A stretch of DNA of 64,000 bases, taken from NCBI GenBank assembly GCA_020633055.1, contig JACKEJ010000006.1:124001-188000 (forward strand), in the 5' to 3' direction. The stretch comes from Sandaracinaceae bacterium (GTDB taxonomy: Bacteria; Myxococcota_A; Polyangia; Polyangiales; Houyiibacteriaceae). The notes under the pieces are model-generated. The model saw only the letters and a list, made by a program, of their open reading frames with translations, ran no database searches and was not told the origin of the DNA. Position 1 is the stretch's first letter. Each line of letters begins with the position of its first letter. A program made the translations under genes and the position numbers. This document shows positions 1-8,409 of this stretch, piece by piece.

Positions 1-189
1 GGCGACGCCATCACCGACGTGCTGCGCTACTTGCAGTACGACCCGGAGGAGATGATCGAGCGCGTCCGCAAGCAGGCCGAGCGCGCGCTCAACGCGGGCC
101 GCATGAGCCTCGACCAGCTGCGCGCGTTCATGGCGCACTACGACCGCAGCTTGCGCGGCTACACGTACCTCAAGGGCGAGCCCGAATGA
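1..189 (+). CDS. speA: Biosynthetic arginine decarboxylase, C-terminal fragment
   Basis: These are the last 62 residues of a protein that starts before the window. They read like the C-terminal helical end of biosynthetic arginine decarboxylase: the run GDAITDVLRYLQYDPEEM, then an Arg/Glu-rich helix, then the closing GYTYL typical of the family. Members are PLP enzymes that turn arginine into agmatine, the first step of one route to putrescine. The PLP-binding barrel is outside the window, so the call rests on the tail alone. The stop codon overlaps the next start codon (ATGA), which suggests cotranscription with the mannosyltransferase gene. Confidence 0.7.
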   Translation, partial: GDAITDVLRYLQYDPEEMIERVRKQAERALNAGRMSLDQLRAFMAHYDRSLRGYTYLKGEPE

Positions 190-911
190 GCGCAGAGCGC
201 GTCCTGATCGTGACGCCCACCTACAACGAGCGCGAGAACCTGGCGCGCTTCTTGGCGGGGGTGTTCGAGGTCTTGCCGCGCGCGCACGTGTTGGTGGTGG
301 ACGACGCGTCCCCGGACGGTACCGGGGATCTGGCCGAGGAGCTGGCCGCAGACGACGAGCGCGTTCAGGTGCTGCATCGGCCCGGCAAGCTGGGCCTGGG
401 CACCGCATACCTGGATGGGTTCCGCTGGGGGCTCGCCGAGGGCTTCGACGTGTTCTTCGAGATGGACACGGACCTCAGCCACGATCCGCGCTACCTGCCG
501 GACTTCCTGGACGCGCTGGCCGATGGCGCGGATCTCGTCATCGGCAGCCGGAACGTGCCCGGCGGAGGCGTCGAGGGCTGGGGCCTGGGGCGCCACGTGC
601 TCAGCAAGGGCGGCAGCCTCTACAGCCGCACCTGGCTGGGTCTGCCAGTGCAGGACCTCACCAGCGGGTACAAGGCGTTCCGGCGCGCCGTGCTGGAGAA
701 GCTCGCGCTCGAGAGCGTCTCGAGCAATGGGTACTCGTTCCAGATCGAGCTGACCTACCGCGCGGCGCTGGCTGGCTGCACCGTGCGCGAGGTGCCGATC
801 ATCTTCGTCGACCGGCGCGCCGGGCACAGCAAGATGTCGCGGCGCATCGTGGCCGAGGCGGTGCTCATGGTCCCCGCGCTGCGCCTCCGCGCGCTGCTTG
901 GCAAGCTGTAG
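186..911 (+). CDS. Polyprenol-phosphate mannosyltransferase (GT2, Dpm1-like)
   Basis: A 241-residue family 2 glycosyltransferase of the dolichol/polyprenol-phosphate mannose synthase type. Such enzymes move mannose (or another hexose) from a nucleotide sugar to a lipid phosphate on the cytoplasmic face of the membrane. Visible motifs are the N-terminal TPTYNERENL, VVDDASPDGTG near residue 36, the metal-binding stretch EMDTDLSHDP near 91, LTSGYKAF near 157 and SNGYSFQIEL near 179. There is no C-terminal membrane domain, so it is the short, soluble form. The start overlaps the speA stop by four bases. The sugar donor cannot be fixed from sequence. Confidence 0.88.
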   Translation: MSAERVLIVTPTYNERENLARFLAGVFEVLPRAHVLVVDDASPDGTGDLAEELAADDERVQVLHRPGKLGLGTAYLDGFRWGLAEGFDVFFEMDTDLSHDPRYLPDFLDALADGADLVIGSRNVPGGGVEGWGLGRHVLSKGGSLYSRTWLGLPVQDLTSGYKAFRRAVLEKLALESVSSNGYSFQIELTYRAALAGCTVREVPIIFVDRRAGHSKMSRRIVAEAVLMVPALRLRALLGKL

Positions 912-986
912 ACGGGCCGCGTTCCAGCGAGCACGCGCGCCGACGCGTCGCCTGTGCGCTCGCCGCGGGGCCACGGACGGGCCGCG

Positions 987-2279
987 TCAGAGGCGCACGA
1001 TGAGGCCCAGCGAGAGGTTCATGGACACGAACACGCTGTCATCGATCAGCCAGAAGCTCGGACAGAGTAGGTCCGCGGTGATCTCGACCCGCTCTCCCAG
1101 CGCGTAGGCCAGACCTGCGGACACGCGCAGCACGGGACCGTTGAACGGCAGGAACCCCACGGCGCCCTTGATGGGGATGCTCAGGTCGAGGCCTGGCGAT
1201 AGGCGCAGGCGCTTCTCCACCACGAGCATCGGCAGGAGGTTGTGCTCGCGCTGCTCGCGTCCATTCAGGTTCGCGTAGCCAAGCTGCAGCGAGAGGATGA
1301 TGTCACGCCGCAAGCGCGCGCCCAGGCTGAGCTCGATCAAGTGATTGTAGAAGCCATTTCCGTCAGCTCCGATGGCGCTGACGGAGTAGAGCGCCAACTG
1401 GAAGCGGCGTCCGGGGGCGTCCATGTCACGTGTCTCACGTGGAGAGAGCGGGCGGATGAAGGGCGCTCCCGTGACGGGCCCCAGGACCAACCCGGGTGTG
1501 GGGGCAGCCAGCTGGCTGGTGTGCGGTGACTGGGCTGCCGAGGGCTGGGCGCTGGCGGCCACGGCCCCGGTTGCCGCGCCACGATAGCGAGCGGCTCCAG
1601 CGGCGTCCCACACGGTCGGAGGTGGCACGGCCTGCCGCGTGAGCTGCTCCACCACGGGGTAGAGGTCCTCGGCGCCTGAGCTCCCCCGCGCGAAGAACGG
1701 GCCCGTTCCGTCGGCGCTGGCCACGGTGAGCTCGAAGATGTATCGGCCGCCGTCGGCCCACACGCGCGCGAACGCGGTTCGGTCCACGCCTGCGCTGAGC
1801 GTCACGCGCCATAGGTCGGCGGGCGCGGGGGGGTAGGTCATGCGGGCGTGCTGCGCTGCGCCGACGGTCGCCGCGGCGTCGATCACGGAGTAGCCCAGCG
1901 CGGTGAGCGTCTGCCGCATGACGTGTGTGACGTGCTGACCGACGCGGGGGTCGATCCCTCGCGTGGCCGCGTCGATGACCATGGCCGTGCGCGCCTCGCT
2001 TGCCGTCGCGGGGCTGGGGGGGGCGGGCAGCTGGGCCGGGTCGCCTCCGGGTATCGGGGCGCCTACGTCTGGGTTGCCCGGCGGGCCGTCAGGTGTGACG
2101 TCGGCGTCCCCCGGCGCTGGTCCCGGGGGCGGCGGGAGGTCGGCGCCGGGCGGGGGAGGGAGGTCCGCCCCAGGGCGCTGAGCGCGCGCGAGGCCTGGCA
2201 CCAGCGCGAGCAGCAGGCACAAGACGGCACGCGCCAGTGACTGCCGAGTGGGGCAAACGGAGATCACGGGCACGAGCAT
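987..2279 (-). CDS. Exported protein with C-terminal beta-barrel-like region
   Basis: Unrecognised 430-residue protein. The start was placed at the ATG that opens a clear signal peptide (hydrophobic AVLCLLLALVPGLARA, cleavage likely before QRPGADL). Longer readings upstream would collide with the divergent lipoprotein gene. After the signal peptide comes a Pro/Gly/Asp linker with the unit GADLPPPP twice, then a mixed domain, then about 140 residues of alternating hydrophobic strands (for example IILSLQLGYANLNG and VSMNLSLGLIVRL at the end) that look like outer-membrane strands. It is probably periplasmic to outer membrane. It converges on the mannosyltransferase gene across a 75-base gap. Confidence 0.6.
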   Translation of the reverse strand: MLVPVISVCPTRQSLARAVLCLLLALVPGLARAQRPGADLPPPPGADLPPPPGPAPGDADVTPDGPPGNPDVGAPIPGGDPAQLPAPPSPATASEARTAMVIDAATRGIDPRVGQHVTHVMRQTLTALGYSVIDAAATVGAAQHARMTYPPAPADLWRVTLSAGVDRTAFARVWADGGRYIFELTVASADGTGPFFARGSSGAEDLYPVVEQLTRQAVPPPTVWDAAGAARYRGAATGAVAASAQPSAAQSPHTSQLAAPTPGLVLGPVTGAPFIRPLSPRETRDMDAPGRRFQLALYSVSAIGADGNGFYNHLIELSLGARLRRDIILSLQLGYANLNGREQREHNLLPMLVVEKRLRLSPGLDLSIPIKGAVGFLPFNGPVLRVSAGLAYALGERVEITADLLCPSFWLIDDSVFVSMNLSLGLIVRL

Positions 2280-2349
2280 AGCAAGGTCCGCGTCCCCCGA
2301 CCGCCTGTTGCGGAGGGACGTCGCCTGCGTTCCGTGGCAGGTTGCGGAC

Positions 2350-3591
2350 ATGCGTTCCTCGTCGTCCGGCTCGATGGAGACCAGGGTCACGGCGCAGCCT
2401 TGTGCCTCCTCGCCGGGCCGTGGTCGCGGCGTCGCTCTCGCGCTGCTACTGCTGCTGGTGGGCGCCTGTGGCGCGCCCTCAGCGGGGGAAGCGGGAGGCG
2501 ACGAGCCGGCCGGGGAGTCGGAGGGCGACTCCGAGGAGGGGCGCGAAGACACGGAGCAGGAGGGTCCACGCGCTGCGGCGGGAGCGGGCACGCTCGCGGC
2601 GGCGGCGCACGAGGTCCCGCAGCAGACGCCGGAACAGGCCTCGTGCGTGGCTGCGCTCGAGGACTCCACGCCGACCGCGCTGCGCGACCTGCTGAGCGAT
2701 CTGGGCTACCGCGAGGCGTTGGCCGACGCCTGTGCCTCCCAGCGTGCGGTGCGCGAGGGCGACCCCGCTGCGTGCGATGCCCTCACCGCCACCGCGTTGC
2801 GGGCGGGCTGCCGGAGACGTCTCGCGGTGCGCCATGGCCGCCCCGACGATTGTCCCCCTTGGCTCGATCGGGGCCGCGACCCGACGTGCCTGGCGTGGGC
2901 GGCGCGCGCTCCTGCGCGCTGCGCGGCCGTGCCTGGGACGGACGCTCTGGTGTGCCGTGCCCCCTTCGAGCGCAACCCCGAGCTGTGCCGTGAGCTCGGC
3001 GTGGAGCAACTCGCGTGTGAGGCGGCCGTGGCGCGCGTGGGGCCGCTGCTCGAGCCACGCGACCCGCGCGCCCTGCCGCCCGTGGATGGTCGGCTCGTGG
3101 GTCACTTCATCGCGGACGGACCACGAGCGGCGACCCCGTCGACCGAGCTCCGCGTCGAGTTGGACCTCACCCACGGGCTCTACGTGGAGCGCCACGAGGG
3201 CGTCGCGACGCTGCAGCTGGCCCCTGCGCGCCGCACGCTCGCACACCACGAGAAGCTCCAGCTGAGCCCGTTCCTCGTGCGGCTGGGACCGCTCGAGGAC
3301 GAGCCCCTACGGGACGTGGCGCTGGGCCCCGACGTGCTCCGGGTGGGCCTGCTCCCGCTCGTGGGCGGCCCTCCCGTGCGCGCGTCCACAGACGCCCCGA
3401 CCCGTGGTCGCGAGACCCTCGAGGTGCCCGTGGACCCGGGACCCTCGGGTCGCGTAGGTGTGGTGCGCCTCGGTCCTCGGCGCGGAGGCGAGGTCGTCTT
3501 GGATGTCGACGTGCGGGTGCCCGCCGCGGGTGGCGCGTACCGCCTCACGGGAGTGCTGCGCACGTTCGTGCGCGACATCGACCCCCTCTAG
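2350..3591 (+). CDS. Cysteine-rich lipoprotein of unknown function
   Basis: Unrecognised 413-residue protein. The N-terminus carries a lipoprotein signal: Arg-containing n-region, GVALALLLLLVGAC with the lipobox Cys, then an acidic, low-complexity linker (repeated GE/SE/EEG). Residues of about 100-230 hold regularly spaced cysteines in short blocks such as REGDPAACDAL, GRPDDCPPW and RNPELCREL, a spacing often seen in surface lipoproteins of myxobacteria. The last third is beta-rich (RLVGHF...VVLDVDVRV). The ATG used is the first that keeps a plausible signal peptide; a second in-frame ATG lies 24 bases downstream. It is divergent from the exported barrel-like protein, with 70 bases between the starts. 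Confidence 0.6.
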   Translation: MRSSSSGSMETRVTAQPCASSPGRGRGVALALLLLLVGACGAPSAGEAGGDEPAGESEGDSEEGREDTEQEGPRAAAGAGTLAAAAHEVPQQTPEQASCVAALEDSTPTALRDLLSDLGYREALADACASQRAVREGDPAACDALTATALRAGCRRRLAVRHGRPDDCPPWLDRGRDPTCLAWAARAPARCAAVPGTDALVCRAPFERNPELCRELGVEQLACEAAVARVGPLLEPRDPRALPPVDGRLVGHFIADGPRAATPSTELRVELDLTHGLYVERHEGVATLQLAPARRTLAHHEKLQLSPFLVRLGPLEDEPLRDVALGPDVLRVGLLPLVGGPPVRASTDAPTRGRETLEVPVDPGPSGRVGVVRLGPRRGGEVVLDVDVRVPAAGGAYRLTGVLRTFVRDIDPL

Positions 3592-3610
3592 CAGCCCGTT
3601 GAAGAACCCT

Positions 3611-3729
3611 CCCTTCCTCTCGCTTGCAGCCCGAGGCTCGATTGCCGCCCGCTTCGGTCGCAGAACCGTCGAGGTTCTGCTCCCTCACGTGCGACAATCG
3701 AGCCTCGGTTGCCGGCGCACTAGGAAGGG
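3611..3729. repeat. Nested triple inverted repeat (large palindrome)
   Basis: Three perfect nested arms can be paired. The outer arm is CCCTTCCT at 3611-3618 with AGGAAGGG at 3722-3729. The middle arm is the 14-base CCGAGGCTCGATTG at 3631-3644 with CAATCGAGCCTCGG at 3695-3708. The inner hairpin is CAGAACC at 3661-3667 with GGTTCTG at 3673-3679 around a 5-base loop. It sits alone in the roughly 290-base gap between the lipoprotein gene and the DUF4266 gene, outside any convincing reading frame. It could be a transcription terminator or attenuator, a structured RNA or a small non-autonomous element; the sequence does not decide. Confidence 0.7.
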
Positions 3730-3883
3730 AGCGAAAACGGGCAGCTCGACAGAACCGGCGGCGACCGCCCCGACCTCGAGCCATGGAACAGCGGCCCGGA
3801 GATCGACCCGCCGCGCGCAGCGCGTCCGGCTCAGCGGACCCTGATGAGAGCATAGGGGAGTGCCATGGCTTCGCGAGACTGCT

Positions 3884-4117
3884 ATGAGGCTTCCCATGCG
3901 TGTGGTGACAGCGGCGTCCCTGCTTGGCCTGGTGGTCTGGTCGAACGGCTGTGTCGTGGTTCCGGCCTACGAGCGTGAGCACCTCAGCCACCCCACGATG
4001 CAGCCGACTGCGGACGCGCTCCAGGCGCGCTCCGAGCGCAAGCTGCACCAGTCGCGTGAGGGCGCGAGCGGGGGTGACGCCGAGGCCGCAGGGGGCGGGT
4101 GTGGCTGCTCGAACTGA
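3884..4117 (+). CDS. DUF4266 domain lipoprotein
   Basis: A 77-residue small protein. A short signal (VVTAASLLGLVVWSNGC) ends at a cysteine, so it is probably a lipoprotein. The mature part has the family pattern of DUF4266: an early ERE block, HPTMQP, then the charged HQSREGASGGDAEAAGGG and the closing CGC-containing tail. Function is unknown for the family. An upstream in-frame GTG at 3860 would add 8 residues, and an ATG at 3896 is also possible; ATG 3884 gives a normal signal peptide. The 3' end overlaps the start of the DUF3570 gene by 17 bases, the usual partner of this family. Confidence 0.75.
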   Translation: MRLPMRVVTAASLLGLVVWSNGCVVVPAYEREHLSHPTMQPTADALQARSERKLHQSREGASGGDAEAAGGGCGCSN

Positions 4118-5363
4118 CCCCCGCGCCGCTTACGCGCCCCTCGTGCTCCTCGGTCTCCTCGCCGCGCTCGCCTCGGGAGCGAGCGCGGACGATCAGCCCC
4201 GTGACCTGACCGATGCCGGAGCGACGGAGGCCGAGGCGGTGGCGCTGGCCGCGCTCGTCGACCCGCCGCGCTTCGTGCTCACCGAGGCGCGCCTGCGCAT
4301 GACGTACTTCAACCAGCAGGGGCGCGGCTTTCAGTCGCAGGCAGACGCCGCCCCGGGGGTGCCTGGGCGCGAGCGCCTCGACGTCTACCAGCCCGTGTTC
4401 TCTTTCGGTATCGACCAGGGCGACGATGTCCACCATACGGTCGTGCTCCCCGTCGACATCGTCACCAGCGCCTCGGCCGACGCGCTGGACGTCATCTCCC
4501 GTGCGTCGCTGGTCAACGAGGCGGTCACGCTGGACGTCACGACGGACTGGGCGGCGACCGAGGACGACGGACTGAGCTTCCGTTACGGCCTGCACATCGA
4601 GGAGCCGTTCCGCTCGGGTTTTCTCGGCGCGGGCTACACGCGCTGGCTGGCGCAGCGCAACGCCACCATCTCGGTGAACGTCCAGGCGATCTTCGACTGG
4701 TTCGACCCGATCACGCCGCAAGGGTGGGACCTGGGCAGCACCACCCGCCAGACCATCACCACGAACGTGAGCGGCACGCAGGTGCTGTCGCCCACCACGC
4801 TGGGCGGCGTGAGCTACGGGCTCACGTATCAGACAGGTACGCTGGCGCAGACCTGGAACGTCGTGCCCGTCGCCTGCGCGGACCCGTCACTCTGTCCTCC
4901 GCGCGCTGCCGAGCTCTTCCCCGATTCCCGGCTGCGGCACGCGCTGAGCGTGTGGCTCGCGCAGCGCATCCCCGCCACGGGCACCACGTTGCGCGGGCAC
5001 TACCGCTACTACCGTGACGACTTCGGGCTCGACGCGCACACAGGGCGCTTCGAGGTCTTTCAAGACGCGGGTCAGCACCTGCGTCTCCGCGCGCACTATC
5101 GCGCGCACTCCCAGAGCGCCGTGAGCTTCTGGACGACGGCGGTCTCGCCTGCTGCCGTGGACGCGTTCCAGCCACGCACCGCCGACTCCGACTTGGCGCG
5201 CTTCGTCGCGCACGAAGGGGGCCTCGGCGCGGTGTTCTTGTGGCCGTCGCGTCGTGACGTGCGCCAAGGACACTTCGAGCTCGAGCTGGGCTACCTCGTC
5301 TACGGGCGCAGCACGGGCATGCGCGTGCACGCGGGGACGCTGGGCTGGGCCTTCCGTCGATGA
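4101..5363 (+). CDS. DUF3570 outer-membrane-like protein
   Basis: A 420-residue protein of the DUF3570 type. The GTG chosen gives a signal peptide (APLVLLGLLAALASGASA) directly before the mature start, and it overlaps the DUF4266 gene, as expected for a coupled pair. The body is rich in amphipathic beta strands with aromatic girdle residues (for example ISVNVQAIFDWFDP and RGHYRYYRDDFGLD) and ends HAGTLGWAFRR, consistent with an outer-membrane barrel. From memory, this pair often sits with redox or FMN-transfer genes in other bacteria; none is adjacent here. The stop overlaps trmO by four bases (ATGA). Its substrate or partner is unknown. Confidence 0.78.
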   Translation: MAARTDPRAAYAPLVLLGLLAALASGASADDQPRDLTDAGATEAEAVALAALVDPPRFVLTEARLRMTYFNQQGRGFQSQADAAPGVPGRERLDVYQPVFSFGIDQGDDVHHTVVLPVDIVTSASADALDVISRASLVNEAVTLDVTTDWAATEDDGLSFRYGLHIEEPFRSGFLGAGYTRWLAQRNATISVNVQAIFDWFDPITPQGWDLGSTTRQTITTNVSGTQVLSPTTLGGVSYGLTYQTGTLAQTWNVVPVACADPSLCPPRAAELFPDSRLRHALSVWLAQRIPATGTTLRGHYRYYRDDFGLDAHTGRFEVFQDAGQHLRLRAHYRAHSQSAVSFWTTAVSPAAVDAFQPRTADSDLARFVAHEGGLGAVFLWPSRRDVRQGHFELELGYLVYGRSTGMRVHAGTLGWAFRR

Positions 5364-6181
5364 GCGCGCCTCCGTCGCTCACCCTCACCCCCATCGGCGT
5401 CGCCCGCACCCCCTTCGGAGAGCGCTTCGACGCGCCGCGGCAGCCCCGCGCCGCGCTGGGCTTCGAGGGGCGCATCGAGCTGTACTCCGGGCGCAACCTC
5501 GAGGACGCGGTGAGCGATCTCGAGGAGTGGACGCACATCTGGGTGCTGTTCTGGTTTCACCGCAACGCGTCTTGGCGCCCCAAGGTCACCCCGCCGCGCA
5601 GCCCCACCAAGCGCGGCGTGTTGTCGACGCGCGCCCCGCATCGACCGAACCCCCTGGGCCTGAGCGTGGTGCGGCTCGAGCGCGTGGAGGGGCTCACGGT
5701 GTTCGTCCGCGACATCGACCTACTGGACGAGACGCCGGTGCTCGACATCAAGCCCTACGTGCCATGGGCCGACGCCATCCCCGACGCGGGCAGCGGCTGG
5801 CTCGAGCCCCTGGGCTCGGACGGACGCCCGGTGGACCCGGGGCCAGCGTGGGAGGTCACCTTCAGCGAGGAGGCCGAAGCGCAGCTGAGCTTCCTCGAGG
5901 CTCGCGGGGTGATGATCCGCGTGCCGATCGTGGACCGCCTCTCCATCGGGCCGCAGCCGCACGCCTACCGCCGCATCCGCGCCATCGCGGGCAGCGACAC
6001 GGCCTTCGTGTTGGCGTTCAAGACGTGGCGGCTGCGCTTCGAGCTCGACGGACGGGTCGTGCGCGTGTGCCGCCTGTGCTCGGGTTACCCACCCGCGCAG
6101 CGGGCGCTGGCGGACCCGGAGGGCAAGCTGGACGTTCACCGGGAGTACGCGTCGGTGTTCGGCGACCCCGCGCTCGAGTAG
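5360..6181 (+). CDS. trmO: tRNA (N6-threonylcarbamoyladenosine37-N6)-methyltransferase
   Basis: A 273-residue member of the TrmO (TsaA/YaeB) family, which uses SAM to methylate t6A at position 37 of certain threonine tRNAs, giving m6t6A. Seen in the sequence: the N-terminal PIGVARTPF block, the strongly conserved LEEWTHIWVLFWFHRN, the SAM-site stretch STRAPHRPNPLGLSVVRLE (about residues 92-110) and LDIKPYVPWAD (about 131-141). The C-terminal extension resembles the small second domain seen in proteobacterial members. It is translationally coupled to the DUF3570 gene. Its last 46 bases overlap the convergent sctQ gene. Confidence 0.93.
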   Translation: MSAPPSLTLTPIGVARTPFGERFDAPRQPRAALGFEGRIELYSGRNLEDAVSDLEEWTHIWVLFWFHRNASWRPKVTPPRSPTKRGVLSTRAPHRPNPLGLSVVRLERVEGLTVFVRDIDLLDETPVLDIKPYVPWADAIPDAGSGWLEPLGSDGRPVDPGPAWEVTFSEEAEAQLSFLEARGVMIRVPIVDRLSIGPQPHAYRRIRAIAGSDTAFVLAFKTWRLRFELDGRVVRVCRLCSGYPPAQRALADPEGKLDVHREYASVFGDPALE

Positions 6182-7311
6182 GTGGCCGCCACGCGCTCCA
6201 CACAGAGCCCGACGTTCGCCCCGTCGCGCACCAGCCGCCCGCGCGCGACGGGGCGACCGGCGGCGTACAGCGTCAGGGGCGCGTCGGGGTCTACCGTCAG
6301 CGGGACGCGCTCGTCACGCAGCCAGCGCGCCAGCTCGTGCAGGGGCATGGTGACGCGCGCCGCGTCGATCCGGAACGGCACCTCCGCGGCCAGATCACCT
6401 GGCGCCTGCGGCTCGGCATCGAAGTGCTCGGCGCGCAGGATGCACTGGTCGGCGACACGCGCGCTCGTGTCGATGCGCAGCAGGGCGTCGTCCGCGTCCC
6501 ACACCACGCGCGCGATGGGACCCCCCAATGCGTCGCAGCACAGCGCGGCGGTACGCCATGCGCCGCTGTCGGCCCACAGCTCCGCCGGGATGAGGAGATC
6601 GCCCGGTTGAAGCGCGTGCAGCGCCTCGCCAGGCAGCGCGCCGCCCGCGATGGTGATGGACAGCTCGCAGGGTTCGTCGCGTGCCCAGCTGGGGAGCGCA
6701 CCTCGGGTCAGCGCGGCAGCGAGTGCCTCGGTGGGGAGGGGCAGTGCGTCGAGGGCCACGCTCACGTGCGCCCCATGCGCCCGACCGTGCAGCTGGACGC
6801 GCACGGCGCAGGCCACGCGAGTCGGCAGAGCCATGTCTTCGGCGCGAGTGATGTTTGCGATGGCGAGGGCGTCCTGGGGGACCACGGCGAGGACGCTGGC
6901 AGCGAGGTACAGCAGCACACCCTCGCGCGTTCGATCCAGAGGCTGCACCAGCGCCAGCTCGCTGGCGTCTGCAGTGCCCCCGAGAGCGAGGTCCACCAGC
7001 GCTCGCGACAGGGGACCCTCCAGCTCGAGCCAGGCGCACGGGGTCTGCTTGTCGCGGGCGACCAACGTCACCACGTAGCCGTGGGCGTGCGAGGTCCCGG
7101 CGTCGAGGGGCGTGGCGCCCCGCAGCTGCACCTCGGTGCGCGCCGCGCACAGCGCGCTCAGGCGCTGGGCCACTGCGGGGACAGCGCCGACGTCCCAGCC
7201 CGGCAGGCACGCGCCCAGGCGCACGCGCGCCGCGCCCGACCAGGTTGGCGCCCAGGCCTGCGCCAGCAGCGCTCCTCCCGAACCGACATGTGTGCTCGTG
7301 TCGGATGTCAC
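6136..7311 (-). CDS. sctQ: Type III secretion cytoplasmic ring protein SctQ (SPOA family)
   Basis: A 391-residue protein with a GTG start. Two SPOA-like (FliN/YscQ) segments can be read: one near residues 209-275 (ELSITIAGG...LHALQPGDLLIP) and a clear one near 310-370 (VTMPLHELARWL...LTLYAAGRPVARGRLV). The N-terminal half is a divergent domain, as in YscQ. In the injectisome SctQ builds the cytoplasmic sorting platform that recruits the ATPase complex and substrates. A flagellar FliN/FliM role is less likely because the length and double SPOA layout fit SctQ, and an injectisome-type sctV lies in the same window. The 3' end overlaps convergent trmO by 46 bases. Confidence 0.68.
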   Translation of the reverse strand: MTSDTSTHVGSGGALLAQAWAPTWSGAARVRLGACLPGWDVGAVPAVAQRLSALCAARTEVQLRGATPLDAGTSHAHGYVVTLVARDKQTPCAWLELEGPLSRALVDLALGGTADASELALVQPLDRTREGVLLYLAASVLAVVPQDALAIANITRAEDMALPTRVACAVRVQLHGRAHGAHVSVALDALPLPTEALAAALTRGALPSWARDEPCELSITIAGGALPGEALHALQPGDLLIPAELWADSGAWRTAALCCDALGGPIARVVWDADDALLRIDTSARVADQCILRAEHFDAEPQAPGDLAAEVPFRIDAARVTMPLHELARWLRDERVPLTVDPDAPLTLYAAGRPVARGRLVRDGANVGLCVERVAATYSSAGSPNTDAYSR

Positions 7312-7388
7312 GGGTCTCGTATGACACGCGGGGAGCGTGCGGTCCCGCCGATTTGCACCGCCCTTCGCGCTGCTCCACGGTCGTCCCC

Positions 7389-8300
7389 ATGAGCGATGTC
7401 ACCGCGACGCGCCTCGAGCGCTGGGCCCAGGGCTTGCTGGCCTACAGCCTGTTCGTCGTGCTCTGGGGTGCCTACGTGCGCGCGAGCTTCAGCGGGGACG
7501 GCTGCGGTGATCACTGGCCGCTGTGCCACGGCGTGGTGCTGCCGAACGAACCCAGCACCAAGACGCTGATCGAGCTGACCCACCGCGTGACGTCGGGGCT
7601 CGCGCTGGTGGGGGCGATGCTGCTCCCGTGGCTGGCCAAGCGCCACGCCCCGCCCGGGACGCCTGTGCAGCGGGCGACGCGGTTGGTGCTCTTGTTCATG
7701 GTCACCGAGGCCCTGGTAGGTGGCGCCATCGTCCTGCTGCGCAAGGTGGCCAACGACCTGAGCGTCGCGCGCGGGTACTGGATGGCGGCGCACCTGGTGA
7801 ACACCTTCCTGCTGCTCGCCGCGCTGGTGGCGTCGGTGTACTTCGCGCGCCCCGAGCGCGCCGTCCCGCGCACAGAGGGGCGGGTCGCGTCGCGCTGGCC
7901 GTTCGCCCTGGGGCTGCTGTTGATGCTGCTCACGGGCACCACCGGCGCCGTGACCGCCCTCGGCGACACACTGTTTCCGGCCGAGAGCTTCCAGGCGTCG
8001 TTCGCACAGGAGTTCCAGCCCGGCGCGCACCCCTTCCTGCGTCTGCGCGTGTTCCACCCCATCGCTGCGCTGCTCACCGCGGGTTGGCTCGCGTACGTGG
8101 CCGGCACGCGGCTGGAGGACCTGGGGCAGCGCGGCGCGGCTCGCACGGTGCTCGCTCTGGCCTTGCTGCAAGTCGGGCTCGGCTTCGTGAACATGCTGCT
8201 GCTGGCTCCCGTGTGGATGCAGCTCGTGCACCTGGCGGTGGCGGACGCGCTCTTCATGGCCTTCGTGTGGCTGGCCCTCGCCGCGCGGGGAGCAAGCTGA
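7389..8300 (+). CDS. ctaA: Heme A synthase (COX15/CtaA family)
   Basis: A 303-residue membrane protein with about eight hydrophobic segments. CtaA oxidises the C8 methyl of heme O to give heme A for aa3-type cytochrome oxidases. Visible features are LLAYSLFVVLWGAYVRAS at the start, the first-loop cysteine pair GCGDHWPLC as in the Bacillus enzyme, LIELTHRVTSG with the heme-ligand histidine, WMAAHLVNTFLLLA, LRVFHPIAALLTAGW and LVHLAVADALFM. The ATG chosen gives the standard length. It lies divergently 77 bases from sctQ; no other cytochrome oxidase gene is in view. Confidence 0.93.
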   Translation: MSDVTATRLERWAQGLLAYSLFVVLWGAYVRASFSGDGCGDHWPLCHGVVLPNEPSTKTLIELTHRVTSGLALVGAMLLPWLAKRHAPPGTPVQRATRLVLLFMVTEALVGGAIVLLRKVANDLSVARGYWMAAHLVNTFLLLAALVASVYFARPERAVPRTEGRVASRWPFALGLLLMLLTGTTGAVTALGDTLFPAESFQASFAQEFQPGAHPFLRLRVFHPIAALLTAGWLAYVAGTRLEDLGQRGAARTVLALALLQVGLGFVNMLLLAPVWMQLVHLAVADALFMAFVWLALAARGAS

Positions 8301-8409
8301 ACGCGGCCCGGCTGCGCATGACCGCATGTCGGCGTCCGCCCCGAGTGCTTCGGCGAGCCGAAGAAGTCCTTCGTGCACGAGGGAGCGAGGGTGATCCGGT
8401 GGGACGCGC

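Noticed and set aside
7312..7388. Inverted CGTGTC/GACACG in the sctQ-ctaA gap as an operator
   Set aside because: Arms are only six bases with a 20-base spacer, well within chance for this composition.
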